NCBI RefSeq assembly: GCF_013912375.1
Contig: NZ_JACETV010000004.1
Span: 372,001 to 436,000, forward strand
Length of the DNA stretch: 64,000 nt
Source of the DNA: Emticicia sp. BO119
Lineage (GTDB): Bacteria; Bacteroidota; Bacteroidia; Cytophagales; Spirosomataceae
Direction of reading: 5' to 3'
Each line of letters opens with the position of its first letter. Within the stretch, counting starts at the first letter, position 1. A program made the translations under genes and the position numbers. The notes beneath the pieces were generated by a model that did not search any database, was not told the DNA's origin, and was given only the letters and a program-made list of their open reading frames with translations. Positions 17,064 to 25,937 of the stretch are shown piece by piece.

Positions 17064-17148
17064 TTTGGTAGAGAAGTACATTAGAAATCTAAGTCTTATA
17101 TTCATTTAAATAAACACTCAAGCAAGTAATATTCAATCCAATAAAACT

Positions 17149-18483
17149 ATGACAACCCGCAGAGATTTTATTATCAAATCAGTTCTGGCTACTGCAGCCA
17201 CTGGTTTTTCGGCAAAAAGTTATGGCAAAATCATCGGAGCAAACGACCGTGTACGTGTGGGCTGTGTTGGTTTCTCTGACCGCCACCGTGCTTCTCACGT
17301 AGGCCCTTTCAAAGCCATGCAAAAAGAAATGAACTTCGAAATGGTTGCCCTTTCTGATTTGTGGAACCGCCGCCGTGAAGAAGGAAAAGCCTTTTTAGAT
17401 AAACAATTAGGTAGCGATGTGAAAGTTTTCCGTAATAACGAAGAGCTGTATGCATCGAAAATGGTAGATGCAGTTTTCATTTCAACTGCTGACTTCCAAC
17501 ACGCCTTACATACCATAGAGGCCGTAAAAGCCGGTTGTGATACTTATACGGAGAAACCATTGGCTGAAACAATGGAAGATAACCGTGCAGTATTGAAAGC
17601 GGTAAAAGCATCGGGTAAAATCGTTCAGATTGGTTCACAGCGCAGAAGTGGTGAAAACTATTTTGCTGCAGAAGATTTCATTAAATCTGGCAAATTCGGC
17701 CCGATTGTGATGGTTGAGTTAATGTGGAATGTAAACCAACCGGGTCGTTGGAGAAGACCGGAATTAACAAAAGATCTGAAAGAATCGGATGTTGATTGGA
17801 AACGTTATCTGATGAACCGTCCGATGGTTCCGTTCGACCCTCGTAAATACTTAGAGTACCGTTTATTCTGGCCTTATTCATCTGGTATTCCTGGCCAATG
17901 GATGAGCCACCAGATTGATACTGTACACTGGTTCTCAGGTTTACCACATCCACGTTCGGTAGTTGCCAATGGTGGTATCTATCAATGGAAAGATGGCAGA
18001 AGTAATGCAGATACGCTAACTGTGGTATTTGATTACGGCCCATTAAATGATAAATCGACTGGCTTCCAGGTACAATTTACTTCCCGTTTCTCAAACTCAG
18101 CAGGTGAAACTAAAGAGTTATACTACTCAAACGGTGGTATGATTAACTTAGATACGAACGAAATCTCTGCCACAGGTGGTTTACGTGAGCGTGAAGCAAA
18201 AGCTATGGGCTTACAACCAAACTTGTTGCCAACCGTGAAACTGGAAGGTGCAAAAGTAGAATCAGGTGCCAATACAGGCGGTGACCCGTTAACATTTGCA
18301 CACATCAAAAACTGGATGGAATGTGTACGTAGCCGTAAAACCCCTCATGCGCCAATTGAAGCCGGTTATTCGCACTCAATTGCTACGATCATGTCGAACG
18401 CTGCTTATCGTACAGGTTTGAAAGTTACGTTTGATGAGAAAACGCAAGAGGTATTAGCAGGTGGAAAACCGTTTAAATACTGA
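17149..18483 (+). CDS. Tat-exported Gfo/Idh/MocA family oxidoreductase
   Basis: NAD(P)-dependent sugar dehydrogenase of the glucose-fructose-oxidoreductase family. It begins with a Tat signal (TTRRDFIIKSVLATAATGFS), so it is probably exported folded with its cofactor bound, as known for glucose-fructose oxidoreductase. The Rossmann start is RVRVGCVGFSDRH (the second Gly of GxGxxG is altered to Ser/Asp), with the conserved EKPLAETMEDNR (about 134-145; the Lys-Pro of the family) and QIGSQRRSGENY. The C-terminal beta-sheet domain spans about 160-444. With DUF1080 and the TIM-barrel protein it could oxidise the C3 hydroxyl of a glycoside to allow cleavage. Last gene of the locus, closed by a 19-bp perfect terminator stem. 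Confidence 0.88.
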   Translation: MTTRRDFIIKSVLATAATGFSAKSYGKIIGANDRVRVGCVGFSDRHRASHVGPFKAMQKEMNFEMVALSDLWNRRREEGKAFLDKQLGSDVKVFRNNEELYASKMVDAVFISTADFQHALHTIEAVKAGCDTYTEKPLAETMEDNRAVLKAVKASGKIVQIGSQRRSGENYFAAEDFIKSGKFGPIVMVELMWNVNQPGRWRRPELTKDLKESDVDWKRYLMNRPMVPFDPRKYLEYRLFWPYSSGIPGQWMSHQIDTVHWFSGLPHPRSVVANGGIYQWKDGRSNADTLTVVFDYGPLNDKSTGFQVQFTSRFSNSAGETKELYYSNGGMINLDTNEISATGGLREREAKAMGLQPNLLPTVKLEGAKVESGANTGGDPLTFAHIKNWMECVRSRKTPHAPIEAGYSHSIATIMSNAAYRTGLKVTFDEKTQEVLAGGKPFKY

Positions 18484-18498
18484 TTTCCTGTATTGATA

Positions 18499-18540
18499 AA
18501 CAAAAGGGTCTGGAAGAAACCTCTTCCAGACCCTTTTGTT
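18499..18540. terminator. strong bidirectional terminator
   Basis: Perfect 19-bp stem (AACAAAAGGGTCTGGAAGA with its complement) and a 4-nt loop AACC, between convergent genes. Confidence 0.92.
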
Positions 18541-18599
18541 TTACTGGGTTTTTGAAGTTGATTGGCTGTAATATAAAAACGTTACCGCTGGTACAAAAA

Positions 18600-18626
18600 T
18601 AGAGACAATGCATTGCCCAATCTCTA
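18600..18626. repeat. TAGAGA...TCTCTA palindromic repeat, copy 1
   Basis: TAGAGA-CAATGCATTG-CCCAA-TCTCTA; the core CAATGCATTG is itself a perfect palindrome. It lies between convergent genes just past a terminator. A related, longer element is at 41055-41105. The GTAGAGAC...GTCTCTAC ends resemble dispersed REP/MITE-like repeats found in several Bacteroidota and cyanobacteria. Confidence 0.5.
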
Positions 18627-18684
18627 CAAATTTGGAATTTCCAGAGAATGTTTTTGAAACATAACATCTCCACCAAAGGAATAC

Positions 18685-20235
18685 CTACTTCAACCTCAAC
18701 TCCCGCTTCAATATCTTGCCCGATGCACCCATTGGCAGGCTGCTCATAAACTCAATTACTCTCGGATATTTATACGAAGCAATCTGTTCCTTTGTCCAGT
18801 TAATGAGTTCTTTATCTTTGATAGTTGTATTAGGTTTCAGAACCACACAAGCCTTTATTTCTTCACCGTATTCCTCACTTGGAATACCAATCACTGCTAC
18901 CATCGAAACCGCCGGATGTTGCATCATCAACTCTTCAACTTCACGTGGATATACATTATATCCCCCCCTGATAATCATATCTTTGGTACGGTCAACAATA
19001 AAATAGAAACCATCATCATCTCTGATACCTATATCGCCTGAGTGTAACCAACCATTGATAATCGTTTCAGCCGTGGCATCAGGTCGTTTATAGTAGCCCT
19101 TCATAACATTGTGTCCTCTATAACAAATCTCTCCCTTTTCATTGTTGCCTAACTCATTCCCGTTTTCATCCATAATACAAACCTCGACACCCCATACCGG
19201 AGTACCCACCGACCCAGGTTTGCGGCCGCGGTCTTTCTGATTGAAAGTTACTACCGGCGATCCTTCAGACATACCATAACCCTCTAAAATAGCCACATCA
19301 AACTTTTGTTCAAAGTCTCGTAAAACCTGTACAGGTAATGCCGCTCCACCCGACATACAAAGCTTGAGATTATTTTTAATAGCCCCCATATCAAACTTAT
19401 CAGTATCAGCGTAAGTCAATAAACCCCAATACATGGTAGGTACGCCTGCAAAATGCGTAATTTTTTCTTTCTGCATAAGGGTAAGCACCATTTCAGCATC
19501 AAATCGGGGCACAAGTACACTGGTTGCCCCTTTATAGATACTTGCCAGCATACAAACCGTTTGCCCGAAAATATGAAACAATGGAAGCACTAACATAGAT
19601 TTGTCGTCATAAGATAAATCCTGTAAATCTTTGCTCAGGCAGGCATTCAGAAAAAGGTTTGAATGAGTTAGTTCTGCACCTTTCGGGCGGCCTGTGGTGC
19701 CGGAGGTATAGATAATAACTGCTGTATCGTCAGGAGAAGTAAAATGGCTTTGAAATACAGGTGATTGCCCGGTCATCAGCATACCTAAAGTTTTAGTGCC
19801 TTCAATAGGAGTCGCATCGGTAAAAGCAGGGGTTATCATAAAGAAATTTTTACAGGTATCAATCATTTCAAAACCTGCGAGGCCTTCCTGTCCCATCGGC
19901 ATTTCGGGTGTACCTACAAAGCAGAAATAAGCCTTGGCATCAGAATCCTGCAAATGAAAAGCAATTTCATTGCGTTTCAATAATACACTTAATGGGACAA
20001 CCGTAGCACCTGTTTTCAGGATCCCGAAGTAAATCATCGGGAAATATGGTAGGTTTGGACAGGTAAGGGCAACTTTATCGCCATGCCCGATTCCCAAGGC
20101 TTTTAAGCCATTAGCAATCTGATTGGCAACGGCATCTAATTGACCGAAGGTAATTCTTTTATCAGCAAAAATAAGAGCTTCTTTGGCAGGTGAGTTACGA
20201 GCATGGTGCTCTAAAATGGTTGAAAGGTTAAACAT
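18685..20235 (-). CDS. AMP-dependent acyl-CoA synthetase/ligase (long-chain fatty acid type)
   Basis: Activates a carboxylic acid, probably a fatty acid, with ATP and CoA. Motifs in order: P-loop-like IIYTSGTTGRPKGAEL (about 170-185), GYGMSEGSPVV (about 319-329; family A5 YGxTE), GWLHSGDIGIRDDDGFYFIV (A7) and DRTKDMIIRGGYNVYPREVE (A8), with the terminal catalytic Lys in GASGKILKREL. 516 residues and no signal peptide: cytoplasmic or membrane-associated. Monocistronic, in the opposite direction to the preceding locus, and unrelated to it in function. Chain length preference cannot be read from the sequence. Confidence 0.9.
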   Translation of the reverse strand: MFNLSTILEHHARNSPAKEALIFADKRITFGQLDAVANQIANGLKALGIGHGDKVALTCPNLPYFPMIYFGILKTGATVVPLSVLLKRNEIAFHLQDSDAKAYFCFVGTPEMPMGQEGLAGFEMIDTCKNFFMITPAFTDATPIEGTKTLGMLMTGQSPVFQSHFTSPDDTAVIIYTSGTTGRPKGAELTHSNLFLNACLSKDLQDLSYDDKSMLVLPLFHIFGQTVCMLASIYKGATSVLVPRFDAEMVLTLMQKEKITHFAGVPTMYWGLLTYADTDKFDMGAIKNNLKLCMSGGAALPVQVLRDFEQKFDVAILEGYGMSEGSPVVTFNQKDRGRKPGSVGTPVWGVEVCIMDENGNELGNNEKGEICYRGHNVMKGYYKRPDATAETIINGWLHSGDIGIRDDDGFYFIVDRTKDMIIRGGYNVYPREVEELMMQHPAVSMVAVIGIPSEEYGEEIKACVVLKPNTTIKDKELINWTKEQIASYKYPRVIEFMSSLPMGASGKILKRELRLK

Positions 20236-20461
20236 AGTGTAACAGGTTTTATTGATTGTGCAATTTAAAGATTTGGTTGTACTATTAAAAGGTATTATTT
20301 GTGTAAATTTGTTGGTATGGACAAAACGTTTTGTTGCTTGTAAAAGGACAACTTTTAAGATATTTTTAGTAGTAATACTAAAAAACTAACCAAAAAGCAC
20401 ACGCCAACGGAAGATAAATCTTAACTTCGCACCCGAAACCTAATATCACAGACAAAAACCA

Positions 20462-21307
20462 ATGAAACGTTTAAACCTGAAGCTATTTATAGCTTGTACC
20501 TTTATATCCATTTCAAGTTTTGCACAAATCAATACACCTCCGGTAAGCCCTTCGGCTACTGTTTCGCAAGGGATTGGTTTGACGAAAATTACAATTGATT
20601 ATAGCCGCCCGTCGGTGAAAGGGCGTAAAATTTTTGGTGATTTAGTGCCTTTCGGAAAAGTCTGGAGAACAGGCGCAAACAAAATCACCTCAATTAAGTT
20701 TGATGATGATGTGGTAATAAACGGCACACCGGTAAAAGCAGGTAGCTATGGGCTTTATACAATACCAACTGCCACTGAATGGACAGTTATCCTGAATACA
20801 GACGATAAGCAATGGGGCTCTTACGGATATGATGATAAAAAAGATGTGTATCGTTTCAAAGTGAAGCCAGCCAAAAGCAAAAGCTTTGTAGAACAAATGG
20901 CCATTGATATTGAGGGTATCAACCCGACTATTTCAGACATAGCCATTAAGTGGGAAAACACGGAAGCAAAATTCAGAGTAGAGCAACCGGTTAATGACAA
21001 AATCATGGCAGAGATAGAAGAGAAAACATCAAAGGCAGATGCTACGATTGATACCTATTTCGCAGCCGCTGATTATTATTACCAAAAGGGTATTCATTTA
21101 GATAAAGCTTTGGTTTGGGCCAATAAGGTGATCGAACAAAACAAAGAATACTGGGCGTATCAGTTGGTAGCCCGTGTAGCAGCTAAACAAGGAAATTGTG
21201 CGGTAGCCTTACCAAATGCTGAGAAGTCGATGGAGTTGGCAAAGAAAGCAGGAGATGATGCTTATATCAAGCTGAATCAGAATGTTTTTGCACAATGTAA
21301 AAAATAA
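20462..21307 (+). CDS. exported DUF2911 protein with C-terminal helical repeat region
   Basis: Periplasmic protein of unknown function, common in Bacteroidota. Signal peptide ends near SSFAQ (residue 22). The DUF2911 domain (about 25-170) is recognisable from ITIDYSRPSVKGRKIFGDLV, FGKVWRTGANKITSIKF and AGSYGLYTIPTATEWTVILN. The C-terminal third (about 190-281) is helical with TPR-like spacing (YFAAADYYYQKG, ALVWANKVIEQN, ALPNAEKSMELAKKAG). Followed by a clear terminator that separates it from prfA. Family membership is firm, function is not known. Confidence 0.85.
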   Translation: MKRLNLKLFIACTFISISSFAQINTPPVSPSATVSQGIGLTKITIDYSRPSVKGRKIFGDLVPFGKVWRTGANKITSIKFDDDVVINGTPVKAGSYGLYTIPTATEWTVILNTDDKQWGSYGYDDKKDVYRFKVKPAKSKSFVEQMAIDIEGINPTISDIAIKWENTEAKFRVEQPVNDKIMAEIEEKTSKADATIDTYFAAADYYYQKGIHLDKALVWANKVIEQNKEYWAYQLVARVAAKQGNCAVALPNAEKSMELAKKAGDDAYIKLNQNVFAQCKK

Positions 21308-21326
21308 ACGCGCCTATCCGGCAATT

Positions 21327-21365
21327 CTCCCAAGCTGTTTTCGTAATAAGCTTGGGAGTTTTTTT
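21327..21365 (+). terminator. intrinsic terminator between DUF2911 gene and prfA
   Basis: CTCCCAAGCT pairs with AGCTTGGGAG (10 bp) followed by a run of seven T. The T-run merges with a possible promoter element (TAATTTG) just upstream of prfA. Confidence 0.88.
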
Positions 21366-21379
21366 AATTTGTTAAATGT

Positions 21380-22456
21380 ATGTTAGAGCAGTTAGAAGCC
21401 ATTAGAGAAAGATTTGAAGAGGTATCTCAACAGATTACGATGCCAGAAGTGGTATCTGACATGGCAAAATTTAAACGATTGAGCAAAGAGTATAAAGACC
21501 TTGAGAAGATAGTCAGCCAACTCAATGCCTACAAGAATATCCTTTCAAATATAGAAGGGGCCAAGGATATTATCGCCAATGAAAAGGACGAAGAAATGCG
21601 TGAGATGGCAAAAGAAGAATTGGATATTCTGACACCTCAGAAAGAAGAAGCTGAGGCTATTCTGAAAGAGATGCTGATACCAAAAGACCCGAATGATAGC
21701 AAAAACGTGATCCTGGAGATACGTGCTGGAACCGGTGGAGATGAAGCTTCTATTTTTGCAGGAGACCTGTTCAGAATGTATCAGCGTTATATTGAAAGAC
21801 AAGAAGGTTGGACAATGACACTTCTCGACCACAACGAAGGTACTTCTGGAGGATACAAAGAAATAATTTTGCAGGTAGAGGGAGAAGATGTGTATGGCAA
21901 ATTAAAATTTGAATCAGGCGTGCATCGTGTACAACGTGTACCTGCTACCGAATCTCAGGGACGTGTGCATACCTCTGCGGCATCAGTAGCAGCTATGCCG
22001 GAAGCTGATGAGGTAGATATTCAGTTGAATATGAATGATATTCGGGTAGATACTTTTAACTCATCAGGTGCGGGTGGGCAGTCGGTAAATACTACCTATT
22101 CGGCGGTGCGTATGACTCACATTCCATCAGGGATAGTGGTTTCTTGTCAGGATGAGCGTTCACAGATTAAAAACCGTGAAAAAGCCCTTTCAGTACTGCG
22201 TTCAAGGTTGTATGAAATGGAATTGGCTAAACACAATGCCATGATTGCCGATGCTCGCAAAACATTGGTTGGCAGCGGTGACCGTTCAGACAAAATTCGT
22301 ACATATAACTACCCACAAAGCCGTGTAACCGATCACCGTATTGGACTGACAGTCTATAACCTGCCGAGCGTAATGGACGGCGCCATTGACGATTTTATCG
22401 AACAACTTCGCATTGCTGATAATGCTGAGAAAATGAAAGAGGGCCTGGGCGCATAA
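21380..22456 (+). CDS. prfA: peptide chain release factor 1
   Basis: Recognises UAA and UAG stop codons and triggers peptide release on the ribosome. The stop-recognition PxT motif is seen in RVPATESQGRVHTSAA (about 191-206), and the catalytic GGQ in SSGAGGQSVNTTY (about residues 232-234), which is methylated by PrmC in other bacteria. The N-terminal coiled-coil helical domain spans about 1-110. The absence of the SPF tripeptide of RF2 supports RF1. 358 residues is the usual length. Preceded by a terminator, so it has its own promoter, and followed 141 nt later by rdgB. Confidence 0.97.
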   Translation: MLEQLEAIRERFEEVSQQITMPEVVSDMAKFKRLSKEYKDLEKIVSQLNAYKNILSNIEGAKDIIANEKDEEMREMAKEELDILTPQKEEAEAILKEMLIPKDPNDSKNVILEIRAGTGGDEASIFAGDLFRMYQRYIERQEGWTMTLLDHNEGTSGGYKEIILQVEGEDVYGKLKFESGVHRVQRVPATESQGRVHTSAASVAAMPEADEVDIQLNMNDIRVDTFNSSGAGGQSVNTTYSAVRMTHIPSGIVVSCQDERSQIKNREKALSVLRSRLYEMELAKHNAMIADARKTLVGSGDRSDKIRTYNYPQSRVTDHRIGLTVYNLPSVMDGAIDDFIEQLRIADNAEKMKEGLGA

Positions 22457-22483
22457 GGCTTTACCTTTTGGAGAAATAAACAA

Positions 22484-22524
22484 GGAGAATAAAGAAAGTC
22501 AAATCTTTACTTTCTTCATTCTCC
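22484..22524 (+). terminator. hairpin between prfA and rdgB
   Basis: GGAGAATAAAGAAAGT pairs with ACTTTCTTCATTCTCC (16 bp, one mismatch), 9-nt loop. No T-run follows, so it may be a 3'-end stabiliser or a processing site rather than a true terminator. Confidence 0.5.
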
Positions 22525-22597
22525 ATCATTCAGTCTACGAATAGATTTTTTTCTTTTTTCCATTTTTCTTGTTCCAAACAAATATCTATCATTAGCC

Positions 22598-23182
22598 ATG
22601 ATTTTATGCCTCGCAACGAATAATCAACACAAAGTAGAAGAACTGCAAGCCCTGTTGGGTAACAAATATCAGTTAAAAACACTGGCAGATATTGGCTGTT
22701 ATGACGAGATTCCTGAGACCGAGAATACCTTTCAGGGTAACTCCCGTCAGAAAGCACTTTTTGTCCGCGAAAGATTTGGAGTAAACAGCATTGCTGACGA
22801 TTCGGGTCTGGAAGTAGATGCGTTAAATGGCGAACCAGGTGTTTTCTCGGCCCGGTATGCTGGAAAGCATGGAAATCATGCAAAGAATATGGAATTGCTT
22901 CTTAAAAACCTGGAAGGGATTGAAGACCGTAGGGCGCAATTCAGATGCGTGATTACATTGATTTTAGGTGATGATATTCATCAGTTTGATGGAATTATCA
23001 GAGGAAGTATAACGCAAGAAAAGCGAGGTGCCTATGGCTTTGGATACGACCCGCTTTTTGTTCCTGACGGATATGACCGAACTTTTGCCGAAATGAGTAT
23101 CGAGGAAAAAAATCCTATCAGCCATCGTGGTTTAGCCGTAGTTCAGCTGATTGAGTTTTTAGAAAGTTTGCCAAAAGCATAA
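22598..23182 (+). CDS. rdgB: non-canonical purine NTP pyrophosphatase (RdgB/HAM1 family)
   Basis: Hydrolyses dITP, ITP and XTP to the monophosphates and so keeps deaminated purines out of DNA and RNA. Motifs: ATNNQHKVEEL at the start (substrate loop), ENTFQGNSRQKAL (about 42-54), the catalytic IADDSGLEVDALNGEPGVFSARYAG (spanning about 66-90), and GYDPLFVP plus SHRGLA near the end. 194 residues matches the family. Cytoplasmic. Sits alone between a hairpin and a GC-rich terminator. Confidence 0.96.
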   Translation: MILCLATNNQHKVEELQALLGNKYQLKTLADIGCYDEIPETENTFQGNSRQKALFVRERFGVNSIADDSGLEVDALNGEPGVFSARYAGKHGNHAKNMELLLKNLEGIEDRRAQFRCVITLILGDDIHQFDGIIRGSITQEKRGAYGFGYDPLFVPDGYDRTFAEMSIEEKNPISHRGLAVVQLIEFLESLPKA

Positions 23183-23235
23183 TAATCAACCGCTTAGTTT
23201 TTACAAAAGATTACAACTACCTGTTAAAATAAAAA

Positions 23236-23255
23236 AGCGAAGCCTTGGCTTCGCT
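23236..23255. terminator. hairpin terminator after rdgB
   Basis: AGCGAAGC-CTTG-GCTTCGCT, flanked by six A on the left and a short T-rich tail on the right. The stronger U-tail would be on the minus strand, though no minus-strand gene ends here. Confidence 0.65.
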
Positions 23256-23371
23256 GATTTAATTATCATAGGTAAAGTATATTTGTCAAAAGAAAGGCTA
23301 AATAATAGTGTTTTGCAGTTACAAAATTCAGCTATTTTTCTACAATAAACTATTCCATCATTATCAAATAC

Positions 23372-23402
23372 TTGTACTTTATTAACATATTTTATAAATT
23401 TG
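23372..23402 (+). promoter_or_regulatory. promoter of the AraC/ABC pair
   Basis: TTG (23372-23374) - 20 nt - TAAATTTG (23395-23402), a full match to the Bacteroidota TTG / TAnnTTTG pattern, 24 nt before the AraC start. Confidence 0.65.
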
Positions 23403-23426
23403 TTTTACTGATAATGATAATAAAGC

Positions 23427-24272
23427 ATGAAAGTAGAATACGAGAAAATCTCCCCCGATACGGGCAGCTCTTTCCGTCTCATTTATTGGAAATCAGAAAA
23501 CGACAGATACTTCTGGCACTATCACCCTGAATACGAAATCGTTTTTGTGCGTAAAGGGTCTGGCAAATTGCATATAGGCAAACACCTGACTAACTACGAA
23601 GAAGGCGAATTGGTTTTTATAGGCCCGAATCTGCCACATACAGGCTTTGGGTATGGTGTAATTGGCGAACACGAAGAAATAGTAGTACAACTTCGGGAAG
23701 ATTTTTTAGGAGAAAGTTTTTTATATACCCCCGAAATGCAGCAGATTAAGCACTTGTTCGAGAAAGCGAAGCAAGGACTCTCTTTTCATGGTAAGACTAA
23801 AAAACTGGTAGGTAGCAAGTTACAAAAAATGCTGAATCTTTCACATTTTGAGCGATTGGTAGAACTATTAAACATCTTTCAGACCCTTGCCACCACTAAT
23901 GAATACTCTGTACTTAATTCGTCGGAAGCTTTATTTGATTTTAGCCATAAAGACGAAAATCGTATTAATAAGGTATATGAATATGTAGAACACCATTACC
24001 GTGAGCCAATAGCTATTGAAGTAGTTGCTGATTTAATCAACCTTACAGTACCTTCTTTTTGCCGTTACTTTAAAAAAATCACTCACCTGACTTATACTGA
24101 TTTTGTGAATGAGCATCGGGTGAATCAGGCTTGCAGATTATTATTTGAAAATCTTTCCATTGCTGATATATGTTTTGAGGTAGGCTTTAATAACATTTCG
24201 CATTTCAATAAAACTTTTAAGCAACTCAAGGGCAAAAGCCCTCGTGAGTACAGACTATCTCTGACCAAATGA
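23427..24272 (+). CDS. AraC-family transcriptional regulator with N-terminal cupin
   Basis: Same architecture as the regulator at 6371-7234. The cupin sensor shows FWHYHPEYEIVFVRKGSG (about 29-46) and GELVFIGPNLPHTGFGYG (about 65-82); the C-terminal double HTH shows IEVVADLINLTVPSFCRYFK and ADICFEVGFNNISHFNKTF (about 245-263). 281 residues. Its stop codon overlaps the start of the ABC ATPase gene (ATGA, 4 nt), so the two are translationally coupled. The regulated genes may include its own operon; the ligand is unknown. Shared blocks between the two AraC proteins suggest that they are paralogues. Confidence 0.88.
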   Translation: MKVEYEKISPDTGSSFRLIYWKSENDRYFWHYHPEYEIVFVRKGSGKLHIGKHLTNYEEGELVFIGPNLPHTGFGYGVIGEHEEIVVQLREDFLGESFLYTPEMQQIKHLFEKAKQGLSFHGKTKKLVGSKLQKMLNLSHFERLVELLNIFQTLATTNEYSVLNSSEALFDFSHKDENRINKVYEYVEHHYREPIAIEVVADLINLTVPSFCRYFKKITHLTYTDFVNEHRVNQACRLLFENLSIADICFEVGFNNISHFNKTFKQLKGKSPREYRLSLTK

Positions 24273-25759
24273 TTGAATTACACAAAGTATCTGTACAAAA
24301 GGGCGACCGCACGGTGCTGCACAATATTAACTGGCAAATCAAGGAAAATGAAAACTGGGCAATTATTGGGGGTAATGGGGCAGGTAAAACCACTTTGCTT
24401 GACGTAATAGCCGGAAAGATCTTTCCTTATAAAGGTACTGCACATACGCCTCATTATTCGCAGATTGCCTTTGTGGCTAAAGATTATAGCTTTAACCGTA
24501 TTGTGCAATCAGCCACGCAATACTATCAGCAGCGGTTTAACTCAATGGATGCAGAAATTGCGCCTACAGTTATAGAGATTCTGCAAAACAGAATCAAGCC
24601 TGTGGGTACGGTTGACGAGAAATCTGTTAAGCTGCCCCCTCCGGAATTTTCAGATGAGGAAATTGCTAAAGTAGCAGATCTGCTGAAAATCAATCATTTA
24701 TTAGGCCGTAGTATTGTTACGCTGTCCAACGGAGAAACACGCCGGACACTCATTACTCTGTCGTTATTAAAGAAACCGAAATTTCTTTTATTAGATAATC
24801 CTTTCATTGGTTTAGACACAGAGAGTCGCCATACCTTGCATGAGGTACTCAATCAGGTAGCTCAATCAGATATACAGGTTATTATTGTAAGTTCATCCAG
24901 GGAGATACCTGAATGTATTACGCACTTAATTGAACTGAAAGAGGGTGAGGTAAGAAAGATTTACACAAAGCCGTTTCAGTTTATTGATAAGGGTTCAAAA
25001 AAGGAGAAATTATTGTATCCCGAAATTTTAGAAAAAATAGAAAGCAATCCGCCTGATCACGTGTTTGAATATGCCATCAATATGCGCAACATTGTTGTTA
25101 CATATAAGAACAAAAATGTGTTAGATGGGGTAAACTGGCAGGTAAAAAAACAAGAAAAATGGGCATTGATGGGGCCAAATGGTTCTGGTAAAAGTACATT
25201 ATTGAGTTTGATTACAGCAGATAATCCACAAGGTTATCAGAATGATTATGAACTATTTGACTGGAAGCGGGGAACTGGCGAAAGTATATGGGATATTAAA
25301 CAACGCATAGGCTATGTTTCGCCGGAATTACATTTATATTTCAATCGTCATACCGAAGTCTGGAAAGCCGTTGCCTCCGGCTTCTTTGATTCGGCAGGGT
25401 TATTTAAAAAACTGACACCTGAAGAATATGAGATTGTTGAAGACTACATGAAATTATTAAATATCCAGCATTTAGCTAACCGGCAGATTATACAACTTTC
25501 ATCGGGTGAACAAAGACAGGTATTTCTGGCAAGAGCCTTGGTTAAAAACCCATCTTTGCTTTTATTAGATGAACCTTGCCAAGGGCTCGATTATAACCAC
25601 ATGGTGTATTTCAGAGAGCTGGTAAATGAACTGGTAATTGCCCTCAACAAGACCCTGGTCTATGTAACTCATTATCCCGACGAGATACCCGCCTGTGTAG
25701 ATAAGATTATCAGATTAGAGAATGGCAAGACAGTTGAGGTGGGAGAGAGGAAGGTTTAA
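24269..25759 (+). CDS. double ABC-domain ATPase, ModF/PhrA-like
   Basis: A soluble protein with two ABC nucleotide-binding domains and no membrane domain. Domain 1: Walker A GGNGAGKTT (34-42), signature LSNGETRR, Walker B FLLLDNPF, where the usual catalytic Glu is Asn. Domain 2: Walker A GPNGSGKST (about 304-312), then GYQNDYELFDWKRGTGES, IWDIKQRIGYVSPELH, signature LSSGEQRQ, Walker B LLLLDEPCQG. The NDxELF...GES-IWDIK block recalls E. coli ModF, a protein linked to the molybdate locus but of unclear function. No molybdate genes are next to it here; instead it is coupled to an AraC regulator. The Asn in the first Walker B suggests that domain 1 binds but hydrolyses ATP poorly. Transport partner, if any, is elsewhere. 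Confidence 0.85.
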   Translation: MIELHKVSVQKGDRTVLHNINWQIKENENWAIIGGNGAGKTTLLDVIAGKIFPYKGTAHTPHYSQIAFVAKDYSFNRIVQSATQYYQQRFNSMDAEIAPTVIEILQNRIKPVGTVDEKSVKLPPPEFSDEEIAKVADLLKINHLLGRSIVTLSNGETRRTLITLSLLKKPKFLLLDNPFIGLDTESRHTLHEVLNQVAQSDIQVIIVSSSREIPECITHLIELKEGEVRKIYTKPFQFIDKGSKKEKLLYPEILEKIESNPPDHVFEYAINMRNIVVTYKNKNVLDGVNWQVKKQEKWALMGPNGSGKSTLLSLITADNPQGYQNDYELFDWKRGTGESIWDIKQRIGYVSPELHLYFNRHTEVWKAVASGFFDSAGLFKKLTPEEYEIVEDYMKLLNIQHLANRQIIQLSSGEQRQVFLARALVKNPSLLLLDEPCQGLDYNHMVYFRELVNELVIALNKTLVYVTHYPDEIPACVDKIIRLENGKTVEVGERKV

Positions 25760-25888
25760 ATTTATTATTGCATTGTAGATTTATTTGTAATATTTATCCC
25801 TTTATACAAAGTTTCCGGGAGCATACCTTCGACTCTGTTCATGCGGGCGCTATCGTATATGAGCTTTAAAAAATTAATAAAAATTTTC

Positions 25889-25920
25889 TTGTAAAATGAA
25901 TTTTTATTCATTTATATTTG
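25889..25920 (+). promoter_or_regulatory. promoter of the TetR gene
   Basis: TTG (25889-25891) - 21 nt - TATATTTG (25913-25920), a full TTG / TAnnTTTG match, 17 nt before the TetR start. The TetR operator candidate fills the spacer. Confidence 0.65.
25895..25912. promoter_or_regulatory. candidate TetR operator O1
   Basis: AATGAAT-TTTT-ATTCATT, a perfect 7-bp inverted repeat with a 4-nt spacer between the -33 and -7 elements. Binding here would block the promoter. A near-identical site lies upstream of the SDR gene. Confidence 0.6.
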
Positions 25921-25937
25921 TAGTGAAATTATAACTG

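Noticed and set aside
18499-18540. 19-bp stem considered as an IS end
   Set aside because: Its position right after a stop codon between convergent genes and the A/T flanks fit a terminator fully.
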